Source of the DNA: Tepidiforma sp.
GTDB lineage: Bacteria; Chloroflexota; Dehalococcoidia; Tepidiformales; Tepidiformaceae
Direction: 5' to 3'
Assembly: GCF_026003995.1 (NCBI RefSeq)
Contig: NZ_BPIG01000001.1
Location: forward strand, 434,001 to 498,000
Length of the DNA stretch: 64,000 nucleotides
Shown here piece by piece: positions 57,369 to 64,000 of this stretch. Positions within the stretch are counted from its first letter, which is position 1; each line of letters starts with the position of its first letter. Position numbers and translations under genes: made by a program. The notes under the pieces are model-generated. The model had not been told where the DNA came from. It ran no database searches and worked only from the letters and a program-made list of their open reading frames with translations.

Positions 57369-59120
57369 TTACCCCAGCAGTTCGAGGTACTTCCGCTTCA
57401 TCCAGTCGCCTTTGCGGCGATAGTCGGCGGGCGTGGCGAGGGTGCCGCGCTGGCCGGTTTCGCGCGCGTAGGCGGCGTTGAGGACGGCGAAGTGATTCTC
57501 GCGCTGGCCGAAGCGGCGGGCGCGCTCCCGGGCGGCGCGGGCAGTCCACGTCTTGCAGTACTCGATTGCCTCCTGCAGCTCGGCCTGGAGGTCGACGACG
57601 GTTGCGCGCGGGTCGTTGACCGGTGCGGCGACCGGGGCAGCCGTTCGCGCGGCGGGTGGTGGGGGCGGGGCCGGCACCCCGAACATGGTCAGCTGCTGGC
57701 CTTCGATGAGGCGGCCAGTTTCGTCGAGGACGGCGTCGCCGGCTTCCTCGACGTCCACCACCTCCGGGAGCGCGCGCGGTTCGTCGGAGCCGGCCTCCTC
57801 TTCTGCCGGTTCGCCCGGCACATCCTGGTCCGGTTGGGGAGCACCCCGGTCGACGGGCCGGGGGATGGCGGGGATGGCGGCTTCGCGTTCGAGGTGGTCG
57901 ATGATGGGCGCGAGGCGCGGGTCGCGGCCGATGAACACGTGGAGCACGTTTTGGGCTTCGGGCAGGCTGTGGTTGAAGCGGAGCCCGCGGCCGAGCTGCT
58001 GGATCACCGGCTCACGGCTGAAGACGGCGTCGAGTTTGAGGAGGACGGAGACGGTCGGCGCATCGAAGCCTTCGCTGGCTTTTCGGACCTGGATGAGGAC
58101 GTCATAACGGCCGGCGTGGAAGTCGCGCATGCGCCGCTCGGCTTCGGCCGCCGGGAGATCCTCGCCGCTGTGGACGACGGCGCACCGGAGGCCCGGGTGG
58201 TGTTTCGCGAAGACCCGGGCGAGATGGTCGGCGTGGGTGGTGGTGGCGGCGAAAACGAGGCCCTGGTGCTGGCCCGGTGCGAGGGCGCGCTTCCGTTCGA
58301 GCGTGAGCGCGAATTCGCGGACGAGCGGCTGAACATAATCGTCGTTCCAGCGGAGCTGCTGGCGGACGCAGCGCTGGTCGAAGTCGGGCAGCTCGGCCAT
58401 TTCGGAGGCGGTGAAGGTGTAGGTCTCTCCCTCGGGGCTGCGGAGCTCGACGGCGTAGTCCTTCATCTGCATCGCGAGCCGCTTGAGGATGCGGCCTTCG
58501 CGCCACGCCTGGCGCATGGTGACGTGGATGAGCGGGTCGATGACGAGGCCCTCGCCATCCTCGCTGGGGAGGTAGCGGGCGCCGGCGAGCGGCTCGCGGT
58601 CGAGGCGGACGGGCGTCGCGGAAAGCAGCAGGCTCGTGGCGACGGGGAGCTGCCGGAGCGCGCCGGCCCACTGGCCGCGTTCGCCGAGGTGGTGCGCTTC
58701 GTCGCAGACCAGGTGCACGCGGCGCTTCGCGCAGAGGCGGGCGTACCGCTCCGGCGCGGCCGCGACCTGCTGGTAGGTGGCGACGATGACGTTGGCCCGG
58801 TTGGGGGCTGCGCGGTGGAGGGTCGCGTTCTCGGCGAGGTACTTCCGCGCATCGAACCGGGCGCCCAGCAGGCCGAGGGCGCGTTCGATGCCGTCGTAGA
58901 CCTGCGTCCGGAGGACATCGGTAGGCGTCAGGTAGAGGCAGCTGTCGGCGCCGGCCGCGGAGGCGGCGACTAGGAACGAGCCGACGCCGATGACGGTCTT
59001 GCCGTAGCCGACGGGCACGACCACCAGCTCGGCGCGGGAGCCGCCGGCGAGCGCTTCCCGCCAGCGGCGGAGCGCCTCAGCCTGGCCGGGTCGAAGTCGG
59101 GCATCGTCGAGGTCGATCAT
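57369..59120 (-). CDS. SF2 DEAD/DEAH-box helicase-like protein with C-terminal extension
   Basis: 583 residues of superfamily II. Motif I is VPVGYGKTVIGV, Ia/Ib follow, motif II is DEAHH, motif III SATP and motif VI QQLGRGLRFNHS. A Pro/Ala/Glu-rich linker (about 430-500) separates the helicase core from a C-terminal ~80-residue helical domain (QEAIEYCKTWTARAARERARRF) also seen in some phage and DNA-repair helicases. Cellular role unknown. No restriction or defence partner is adjacent. Confidence 0.82.
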   Translation of the reverse strand: MIDLDDARLRPGQAEALRRWREALAGGSRAELVVVPVGYGKTVIGVGSFLVAASAAGADSCLYLTPTDVLRTQVYDGIERALGLLGARFDARKYLAENATLHRAAPNRANVIVATYQQVAAAPERYARLCAKRRVHLVCDEAHHLGERGQWAGALRQLPVATSLLLSATPVRLDREPLAGARYLPSEDGEGLVIDPLIHVTMRQAWREGRILKRLAMQMKDYAVELRSPEGETYTFTASEMAELPDFDQRCVRQQLRWNDDYVQPLVREFALTLERKRALAPGQHQGLVFAATTTHADHLARVFAKHHPGLRCAVVHSGEDLPAAEAERRMRDFHAGRYDVLIQVRKASEGFDAPTVSVLLKLDAVFSREPVIQQLGRGLRFNHSLPEAQNVLHVFIGRDPRLAPIIDHLEREAAIPAIPRPVDRGAPQPDQDVPGEPAEEEAGSDEPRALPEVVDVEEAGDAVLDETGRLIEGQQLTMFGVPAPPPPPAARTAAPVAAPVNDPRATVVDLQAELQEAIEYCKTWTARAARERARRFGQRENHFAVLNAAYARETGQRGTLATPADYRRKGDWMKRKYLELLG

Positions 59121-59227
59121 GCCGGCAGGCCCCGTCCCGTCGCTGGCATCGCAAATCAGGCTACCGTCCGCGGGCGGTTTCAGCAGCCGTGGACGGCGTC
59201 ACAAGGCGTCATGCTCCAGCCGGGACG

Positions 59228-60067
59228 TCAATCGGCAGCGGCAAGGGGAACGACGGCGCGGTACTGGAGGAGCGGGCGTGTCGGGCCCTGGGCGCTCGGC
59301 GCGGCCGAGGGGCCGGTCTCTTTCTGGAGGTACTGCCCGGCCATCCAGCCTTCACCGACGGGAGTCGCCACGCGATACCATTCGACGCCGACCTGGCGCA
59401 CGGGCCCCTCGATGACGGTCACGCGGGTGCCATGGGCGAGGCACTGGATGATGTCGCCGCCGGGTGCCTTCCGGAGCCGCAGGCAATCGCCCGGGGTGTT
59501 GACGCGCGCCGTATCGCCCGGGGCGAGGGGCGTGCCTGCCGGCGCCGCCTCACGCGGCTGGCTCGCCCCGGCGGGGAACCGGTAGATGCGAACCTGCAGG
59601 CCGTTCGCCCTGGCCTGGGCGAACGGGTCGTAGCCGGGACGCAGGCGGACGATGCCGTCCCAGAGCTGGTTCGAGTCGATGGCGTCGAAGGTCCCGTCGC
59701 CGCGATTGCGGATGATGATGGCTGTGTGAAGGCCGGGGTAGTCAGCATCGGGGGAGGTCCAGCTGTCGAGGGCGACCTGGATGACGTCGCCGGGGCCAGC
59801 CTCGGCGGCTGACACTTCAACGGCCCCGGCTTCGAGGAAGCCTTCGCGGTAATCGAAGCCCATTTCGCGGCCGGTCGCTTCGAAGACGACGCGCTTCACC
59901 CAGGGCCAGCATTCGCCCTGGTACGTGCCGAGGTCGCGCAGGGCGCGTTCGACGATCGGATGGCTGGAATCGGCGGCCGCGGGGCTGAACGGCCCGGCGG
60001 CGCCGAAGACGGCAAGCATGGCGACCAGGATGGCTGCCAGGGTGTGCCGGTGGCGGGTCATCGGCAT
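59228..60067 (-). CDS. Secreted SH3-domain protein with CHAP/NlpC-like N-terminus
   Basis: 279 residues. A Sec signal peptide (hydrophobic LAAILVAMLAVFGAAG, cleavage near residue 30) leads to an amidase-like region with a candidate Cys in YQGECWPWVKRV and a His in GLHTAIIIRN. A C-terminal bacterial SH3 domain follows (NTPGDCLRLRKAPGGDIIQCLAHGTRV). This is the usual plan of cell-wall-directed peptidases. The start at 60067 has GGTGCG upstream; 60061 is an alternative. Confidence 0.78.
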   Translation of the reverse strand: MPMTRHRHTLAAILVAMLAVFGAAGPFSPAAADSSHPIVERALRDLGTYQGECWPWVKRVVFEATGREMGFDYREGFLEAGAVEVSAAEAGPGDVIQVALDSWTSPDADYPGLHTAIIIRNRGDGTFDAIDSNQLWDGIVRLRPGYDPFAQARANGLQVRIYRFPAGASQPREAAPAGTPLAPGDTARVNTPGDCLRLRKAPGGDIIQCLAHGTRVTVIEGPVRQVGVEWYRVATPVGEGWMAGQYLQKETGPSAAPSAQGPTRPLLQYRAVVPLAAAD

Positions 60068-60247
60068 CGCACCTGCTCCTGTTTCCCGGGGGCTCCGGGC
60101 ACCGTACCCCAGCCGCGGGTCTTGTGACAACCGGAACGATAGCGAAATCAGCATGGCGCCCAAGGCAAACACGGGAAATCCCGCTGAACGCCCGGGAAAC
60201 CGGGGTGCGCCGGGCCGGCGCCCGGCTGCTCTTTCGGCAGGCGCGGC

Positions 60248-60253
60248 TATGAT
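60248..60253 (+). promoter_or_regulatory. -10 element of the double CoA-transferase gene
   Basis: TATGAT lies 7 nt before the ATG at 60261, so the mRNA may be leaderless; there is no good SD and no clear -35. Confidence 0.4.
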
Positions 60254-60260
60254 CGTCGGC

Positions 60261-62633
60261 ATGACCGCGCCGCAGCCGCTTTCCGGGCTCCGCGTCCTCG
60301 AATGCGCCGGGTGGAACGGCGTGCTGGCCGGCCGCCTGCTGGCCGAGGCCGGCGCCGATGTCGTCCGGGTGGTCGGGCCAGACGGGGACCCGCTGGACCG
60401 TGAACCACCGTTCTTCGGTTCGAGCGGGGTGTCGATCCAGTCGGCGTACTACAACGCGGGCAAGCGTGTCGTTTCGCTCGACCTGTCGGAAGCCGGCGGC
60501 CGAGGGCAGTTCCTCGAGCTCGTGCGCGCAGCCGACATCCTGCTCGAGGACTGGTCCCCGGGTTCGCCGCCGTTCGACGACGGGGAACTCCGGGCTGCGA
60601 ACCCGCTGCTGGTGCGCGTCTCGGTGACGCCGATGGGCCTCGACGGCCCGCGCAGCGGCTGGCGCGTGAACGACCTCGTCGCCAATGCGCTCTGCGGGTC
60701 GGCGTGGCTGACGGGCGACGCGTCGAGCGCGCCGATTACGGGCTACGGCAACCAGTCCCACCACACCGTCGGGCTGTACGCCGCGGTGGTCGCGCTGGCC
60801 GGCTACCGGTTGGCGCGGCTCACCGGCGCGGGCGTGCGCATCGACCTCTCGGCGCACGAAGCGCTGGTCTCCTGCACGGAGCAGCTCCTGATGCAGTGGT
60901 TCTTCCCGAACGGCACGTGGGGCACCCCGATCGCCCGGCGGCAGGGGAGCCTCCACTGGAGCGGCGCCTACGAGGTCTACCCGGCGAAGGACGGCCACGG
61001 GGTGATGGTCACCGCGTCGCTCAAGCTGACCGAGGTGCTGGTGCCCTGGCTGATCGAATGCGGCGCCGCGCAGGACCTCGCCGACCGCGAGAAATTCCCG
61101 GACGTCATCGCGATGGTGAAGAACCTCCCGTACGTCATGAAGGTGCTGCGGGAGTGGGTGGCCACGTGGGAGCGCGGCGAAGACCTCTTCTACGAAGGGC
61201 AGCGGCGCCACCAGCCGTTCGGGGTGGTGTGGAACGTCCGGGAGGCGATCGAGCGAAGCCCGCAGATCGCCGCGCGGAGGTATTTCTCCGAGACGGAGGT
61301 GCCCGGGTTCGGAAGGGCGAAGCTCCCCGGCCGGCTCTTCCGCACGAACGCCGACGGGCCGCCGCTCTCGCTGCCGGCGCGCATCGCGGCGGACGAGACC
61401 GGCTGGCGGCCGCGGGCGGCAGCGATTTCCGCGGGGGGCGCGGGAGGCCTCGACCGCGCGCGGCCGCTCGAAGGGGTGCGCGTCCTCGATTTCACGCACG
61501 TCCTCGCGGGGCCGTTCGGCACACGGGTGCTGGGCGACCTCGGCGCGGAGGTCATCAAGGTGAGCAGCGCGAAGCGGAGCGGCGGCGCGAACTCGCCCGA
61601 CCACCCCTACTACGTCTGCTGGAACCGGAACAAGAAGAGCGTGGCGCTCGACATGACGCGGCCTGAGGCTCGCGCCGTGGCCCGCGAGCTCGCGCTGAAG
61701 TCGGACGTCATCATCGAGAACTTCTCGGCGGGAGTTCTGCGGCGCTGGGGGCTCGATTACGCGTCGCTGGAGGCGGAGCACCCGGGGGTAACGGTCATCT
61801 CGATGGGCGGCATGGGGCAGGACGGCCCGTGGAAGGATTTCGTGACCTACGCGCCGACCATCCACGCGCTGACCGGGCTCACCTACCTCACGAACCCGGA
61901 AGGGACGCGGACGGACGGCTACGGCTTTTCGCTGACGGACCACCTGAGCGGGCTGGCGGCGGCGCTGGCGGCGCTCGAAGGCCTCGAACACCGCGAGCGG
62001 ACGGGCCGCGGGCTGGCGGTAGACCTCGCCCAGTACGAACTGGGACTCGGCATCATGGCGCCCGCGCTGATGGACTTCCTGGCCAACGGAACGAACCCGG
62101 AGCCGCCGGGGAACCGCCACCCGTTCGATGCCTGGGCGCCGCACGGCATCTACCCGTGCGCGGGCGAGGACCGGTGGATCGCCATCGCGGCGCGCGGCGA
62201 TGACGAATGGCGCCGGCTCGCCGGCATGCTGGAGATCGACCCGGGCGGCCAGTTCGCGACCCACGACCTCCGCGTCGCGAACTGGCGCGAGCTGGACGCG
62301 GCGATTGCGGCCCGGACCCGGCGGGAAGACGCCTTCGAACTCGCCGAGCGGCTGCAGCGGGCCGGTGTGCACGCGGGGCCGGTCCAGCACGCGCGCGACC
62401 TCGCGGAGAACGACCCGCAGCTCGAGGCGCGGGACTTCTTCGGGAGCGCGCGGGCGGAGAAGTGGGGCGAGTACGGCCTCGACCGGTTCCCGGCCCGCTT
62501 CGACGGCGCCCGGCCGCCGGTCTACGAAGGTGTCCACCAGGTGGGTGAGGATACGTTCGACGTCCTCGCTTCGGTGCTCGGCTACGACGACGGCCGCATC
62601 GCGGACCTGATGGCGTCCGGCGCGCTCAGCTGA
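60261..62633 (+). CDS. Tandem CaiB/BaiF CoA-transferase fusion (two domains in one chain)
   Basis: 790 residues made of two complete class III CoA-transferase modules. The first runs about residues 6-395 (LSGLRVLECAGWNGVLAG) and the second about 405-790 (LEGVRVLDFTHVLAGPFG). Each has the family nucleotide/CoA segments. The catalytic Asp of the second module is in GFSLTDHLSGLAA. In the first the equivalent stretch is TGYGNQSHHTVGLY, with no Asp, so that half may be structural. An upstream in-frame ATG at 60249 overlaps the -10. A typical CaiB protein is ~400 residues; fused pairs are less common. Confidence 0.9.
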   Translation: MTAPQPLSGLRVLECAGWNGVLAGRLLAEAGADVVRVVGPDGDPLDREPPFFGSSGVSIQSAYYNAGKRVVSLDLSEAGGRGQFLELVRAADILLEDWSPGSPPFDDGELRAANPLLVRVSVTPMGLDGPRSGWRVNDLVANALCGSAWLTGDASSAPITGYGNQSHHTVGLYAAVVALAGYRLARLTGAGVRIDLSAHEALVSCTEQLLMQWFFPNGTWGTPIARRQGSLHWSGAYEVYPAKDGHGVMVTASLKLTEVLVPWLIECGAAQDLADREKFPDVIAMVKNLPYVMKVLREWVATWERGEDLFYEGQRRHQPFGVVWNVREAIERSPQIAARRYFSETEVPGFGRAKLPGRLFRTNADGPPLSLPARIAADETGWRPRAAAISAGGAGGLDRARPLEGVRVLDFTHVLAGPFGTRVLGDLGAEVIKVSSAKRSGGANSPDHPYYVCWNRNKKSVALDMTRPEARAVARELALKSDVIIENFSAGVLRRWGLDYASLEAEHPGVTVISMGGMGQDGPWKDFVTYAPTIHALTGLTYLTNPEGTRTDGYGFSLTDHLSGLAAALAALEGLEHRERTGRGLAVDLAQYELGLGIMAPALMDFLANGTNPEPPGNRHPFDAWAPHGIYPCAGEDRWIAIAARGDDEWRRLAGMLEIDPGGQFATHDLRVANWRELDAAIAARTRREDAFELAERLQRAGVHAGPVQHARDLAENDPQLEARDFFGSARAEKWGEYGLDRFPARFDGARPPVYEGVHQVGEDTFDVLASVLGYDDGRIADLMASGALS

Positions 62634-62696
62634 GGGTTGCGAAGAGAAACCGAGCCTCTGCTACGCTAGCCGAAGCCCGCCGCGAGGAGCCGCCAC

Positions 62697-63911
62697 GTGC
62701 CGTTTCGCCTGTTCACGTCGCTGGGGAACGAGGTCCGCGAATTCCGAACCGTCAGCCCCGGCGAGGTTCGCATGTACGTCTGCGGGGTCACGCCCTACGA
62801 CGTCACCCACCTCGGGCACGCCTTCTCCTACGTGCAGTTCGACACGCTGCGGCGCTACCTCAGCTGGCTCGGCTACCGCGTGCGCTACGTCCAGAACGTG
62901 ACGGACATCGACGACGACATGATCATGGTCTCCCGGCGGCAGGGCGGGCGGCCGATCGCCGAGATCCGGGACGAAAACGACGCGATCCTTCGGGCGGACC
63001 TCGACCGGCTGAACGTCCTCCGGCCGACCGTCTACCCCTACGCGACCGACCACATCCCGGAGATCATCGAGACGACGGCGCGGCTCATCGAACGGGGACA
63101 CGCGTACGTCGTCGATGGCGATGTGTTCTTCGACGTCGCATCGTTCCCGCGGTACGGGCGGCTCAACGGGCTGACGCTGGAGGAGCTCGGGAAGCGGGAG
63201 AACCCGGAGTCGAAACGGGCGCACAAAAAGCGTGGTCACCTCGACTTCCTGCTGTGGCAGCAGGTCGACCCCGGCGACCCGGCATGGGAAAGCCCGTGGG
63301 GGCCGGGCCGGCCCGGGTGGAGCATCGAGTGCACGGCGATGGCAGTGAAGCACCTCGGGACGCAAATCGACATCCACGGGGGCGGCAGCGACCTGAAGTA
63401 TCCGCATCACGAGAACGAAATCGCGCAGGCCGAATGCGCCTACGGGGTCGAGCCGTTTTGCGGCTGGTGGGTCCACAACGGCATGCTCCAGCTCGAAGGG
63501 GTCAAGATGAGCAAGTCGCTCGGCAACCTCGTGCTCGCGCGGGACCTGATGCGGAGGTACGAGCCGGACCACCTGCGGCTCTACCTGCTCAGCCACCACC
63601 TGCGCGCCGATGCGAACTACGTCCCCGGCGCCCTCGACGAGCTTGCGGAGCGGTACGAGCGGCTGAAGGCTGCCTCGCGGCGGGCCGGTGAGGCGGAACC
63701 GGACCGGGGAGTGCTCGGCGCGATGACGGAACGGCTCGATGACGACTTCGACGTCCCGGGGGCGCTGGAAGCGGCCGACCGGGCGGCCTTGCGGGTGCTC
63801 GCCGGCGCTGCCGGTGCAGGAGAAGCCGCGGCGGTCCGTGCCGGGCTCCAGCTGCTCGGCTTCGCGTTCGCCGGTGCGCGGGGCCCGGCCAACGGCGACC
63901 TCACACCCTGA
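62697..63911 (+). CDS. Cysteinyl-tRNA synthetase family protein (CysS or MshC-like Cys ligase)
   Basis: Activates cysteine with ATP and transfers it to tRNA-Cys or, if MshC-like, to a glucosaminyl-inositol. The 404 residues have the zinc Cys in YVCGVTPYD, a HIGH variant THLGHA, ECTAMAVKHLG, GGGSDLKYPHHENEIAQAE and KMSKS. Bacterial CysS usually has HIGN/HIGH next to P-rather than T-H-L-G-H-A and about 460 residues. The short C-terminus and the TPYDxTHLGHA sequence match mycothiol ligase as I recall it. GTG start with GAGGAG upstream. CysS remains possible if no other copy exists. Confidence 0.82.
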   Translation: MPFRLFTSLGNEVREFRTVSPGEVRMYVCGVTPYDVTHLGHAFSYVQFDTLRRYLSWLGYRVRYVQNVTDIDDDMIMVSRRQGGRPIAEIRDENDAILRADLDRLNVLRPTVYPYATDHIPEIIETTARLIERGHAYVVDGDVFFDVASFPRYGRLNGLTLEELGKRENPESKRAHKKRGHLDFLLWQQVDPGDPAWESPWGPGRPGWSIECTAMAVKHLGTQIDIHGGGSDLKYPHHENEIAQAECAYGVEPFCGWWVHNGMLQLEGVKMSKSLGNLVLARDLMRRYEPDHLRLYLLSHHLRADANYVPGALDELAERYERLKAASRRAGEAEPDRGVLGAMTERLDDDFDVPGALEAADRAALRVLAGAAGAGEAAAVRAGLQLLGFAFAGARGPANGDLTP

Positions 63912-63914
63912 ACC

Positions 63915-64000
63915 TCATTCGGCGGCGGGACCGATGACGCGCTCGGCGCTCAGCCGCTCGATTTCCGCTTCGGACAGGCCCGCTTCCCGCAGGACGTCGG
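63915..64000 (-). CDS. C-terminus of a gene running off the right edge (CaiB/BaiF-like tail)
   Basis: A minus-strand frame enters from the right edge and stops at TGA (63917-63915). The last residues read EAGLSEAEIERLSAERVI, a pattern common at the C-terminus of CaiB/BaiF CoA-transferases. Only about 27 residues are visible, so the assignment is tentative. It converges with the cysS-like gene with 3 nt between stops. Confidence 0.4.
   Translation of the reverse strand, partial: DVLREAGLSEAEIERLSAERVIGPAAE

Noticed and set aside
57369..59120. SF2 helicase as part of a defence system
   Set aside because: Neighbours are YbaK and a secreted SH3 protein; there is no nuclease, methylase or other defence partner.
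59817..62537. A 906-residue minus-strand frame over the double CoA-transferase
   Set aside because: It is the antisense shadow of an unmistakable CaiB/BaiF fusion; its last part merely runs into the SH3 protein region in another frame.
1..64000. CRISPR arrays, insertion sequences, integrases, attachment sites, rRNA and origins
   Set aside because: No spaced direct repeats, transposase/integrase motifs or rRNA sequence were found. The only short direct repeats (12581-12602) are 11-bp operator-type.

Overview
The window is about 64 kb of very GC-rich, densely packed bacterial chromosome. There are no insertion sequences, CRISPR arrays, rRNA genes or phage genes. Most neighbouring genes overlap at ATGA or GTGA junctions, and several convergent genes overlap at their 3' ends. 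Gene content suggests an aerobic or microaerobic, chemo-organotrophic, thermophile-like member of Chloroflexota (a Tepidiformia/Dehalococcoidia-type genome). It includes an NAD-linked molybdenum formate dehydrogenase, many CaiB/BaiF CoA-transferases, a thiolase-fold/DUF35 pair and a B12 photoreceptor of the CarH family. The taxonomic placement is inferred from gene style, not from a marker tree.

Layout. 1-3.1 kb: molybdate ABC transporter (modABC, minus) led by a PadR regulator. 3.1-5.4 kb: NUDIX/NrtR-like gene, tRNA-Ser(GCT), miaB, tRNA-Ala(GGC). 5.4-9.2 kb: peptide/opine-type ABC transporter (binding protein and two permeases, no ATPases). 9.4-10.6 kb: purU and a small Cys protein. 10.6-14.4 kb: light/B12 module with two divergent pairs (FAD carotenoid-type oxidoreductase + SRPBCC protein, and CarH-type regulator + SDR) around one shared promoter/operator. 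14.5-20.2 kb: three-subunit formate dehydrogenase and hemB. 20.2-27.5 kb: sulfate assimilation (sir divergent from cysH-cysC-cysD-cysN-transporter). 27.5-39.2 kb: acyl-CoA catabolism (CaiB/BaiF enzymes, MaoC pair, pirin, orphan phosphohistidine protein, 3-hydroxyacyl-CoA dehydrogenase) and a small redox cluster (Rieske, flavin reductase, ABM monooxygenase, TSUP exporter). 39.2-48 kb: housekeeping and salvage genes (HAD, cinA, DUF885 peptidase, IMPase, nitroreductase, DUF429, argS, DUF402, DUF309). 48.1-52.3 kb: MacB-type ABC ATPase plus giant FtsX permease, closed by a strong terminator. 52.4-56.8 kb: acyl-CoA dehydrogenase / MBL / aldolase-like thiolase / DUF35 operon. 56.9-64 kb: YbaK deacylase, SF2 helicase, secreted SH3 protein, double CaiB/BaiF protein, cysteinyl-tRNA synthetase/MshC-like ligase, and the tail of one more gene.

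How the parts fit together. ModABC would supply molybdate to the formate dehydrogenase. The cys genes convert sulfate to sulfide. HemB feeds tetrapyrroles, which would include the siroheme of Sir and the cobalamin sensed by the CarH-like protein. The acyl-CoA modules resemble side-chain degradation of steroid-like or branched acids. The most notable observations are the complete CarH signature with an 11-bp-repeat operator over a shared -35 box, an aldolase-like thiolase lacking its nucleophile, a miniaturised NuoE domain, a double CoA-transferase with one apparently dead half, and two genes broken by a single extra G in G runs.
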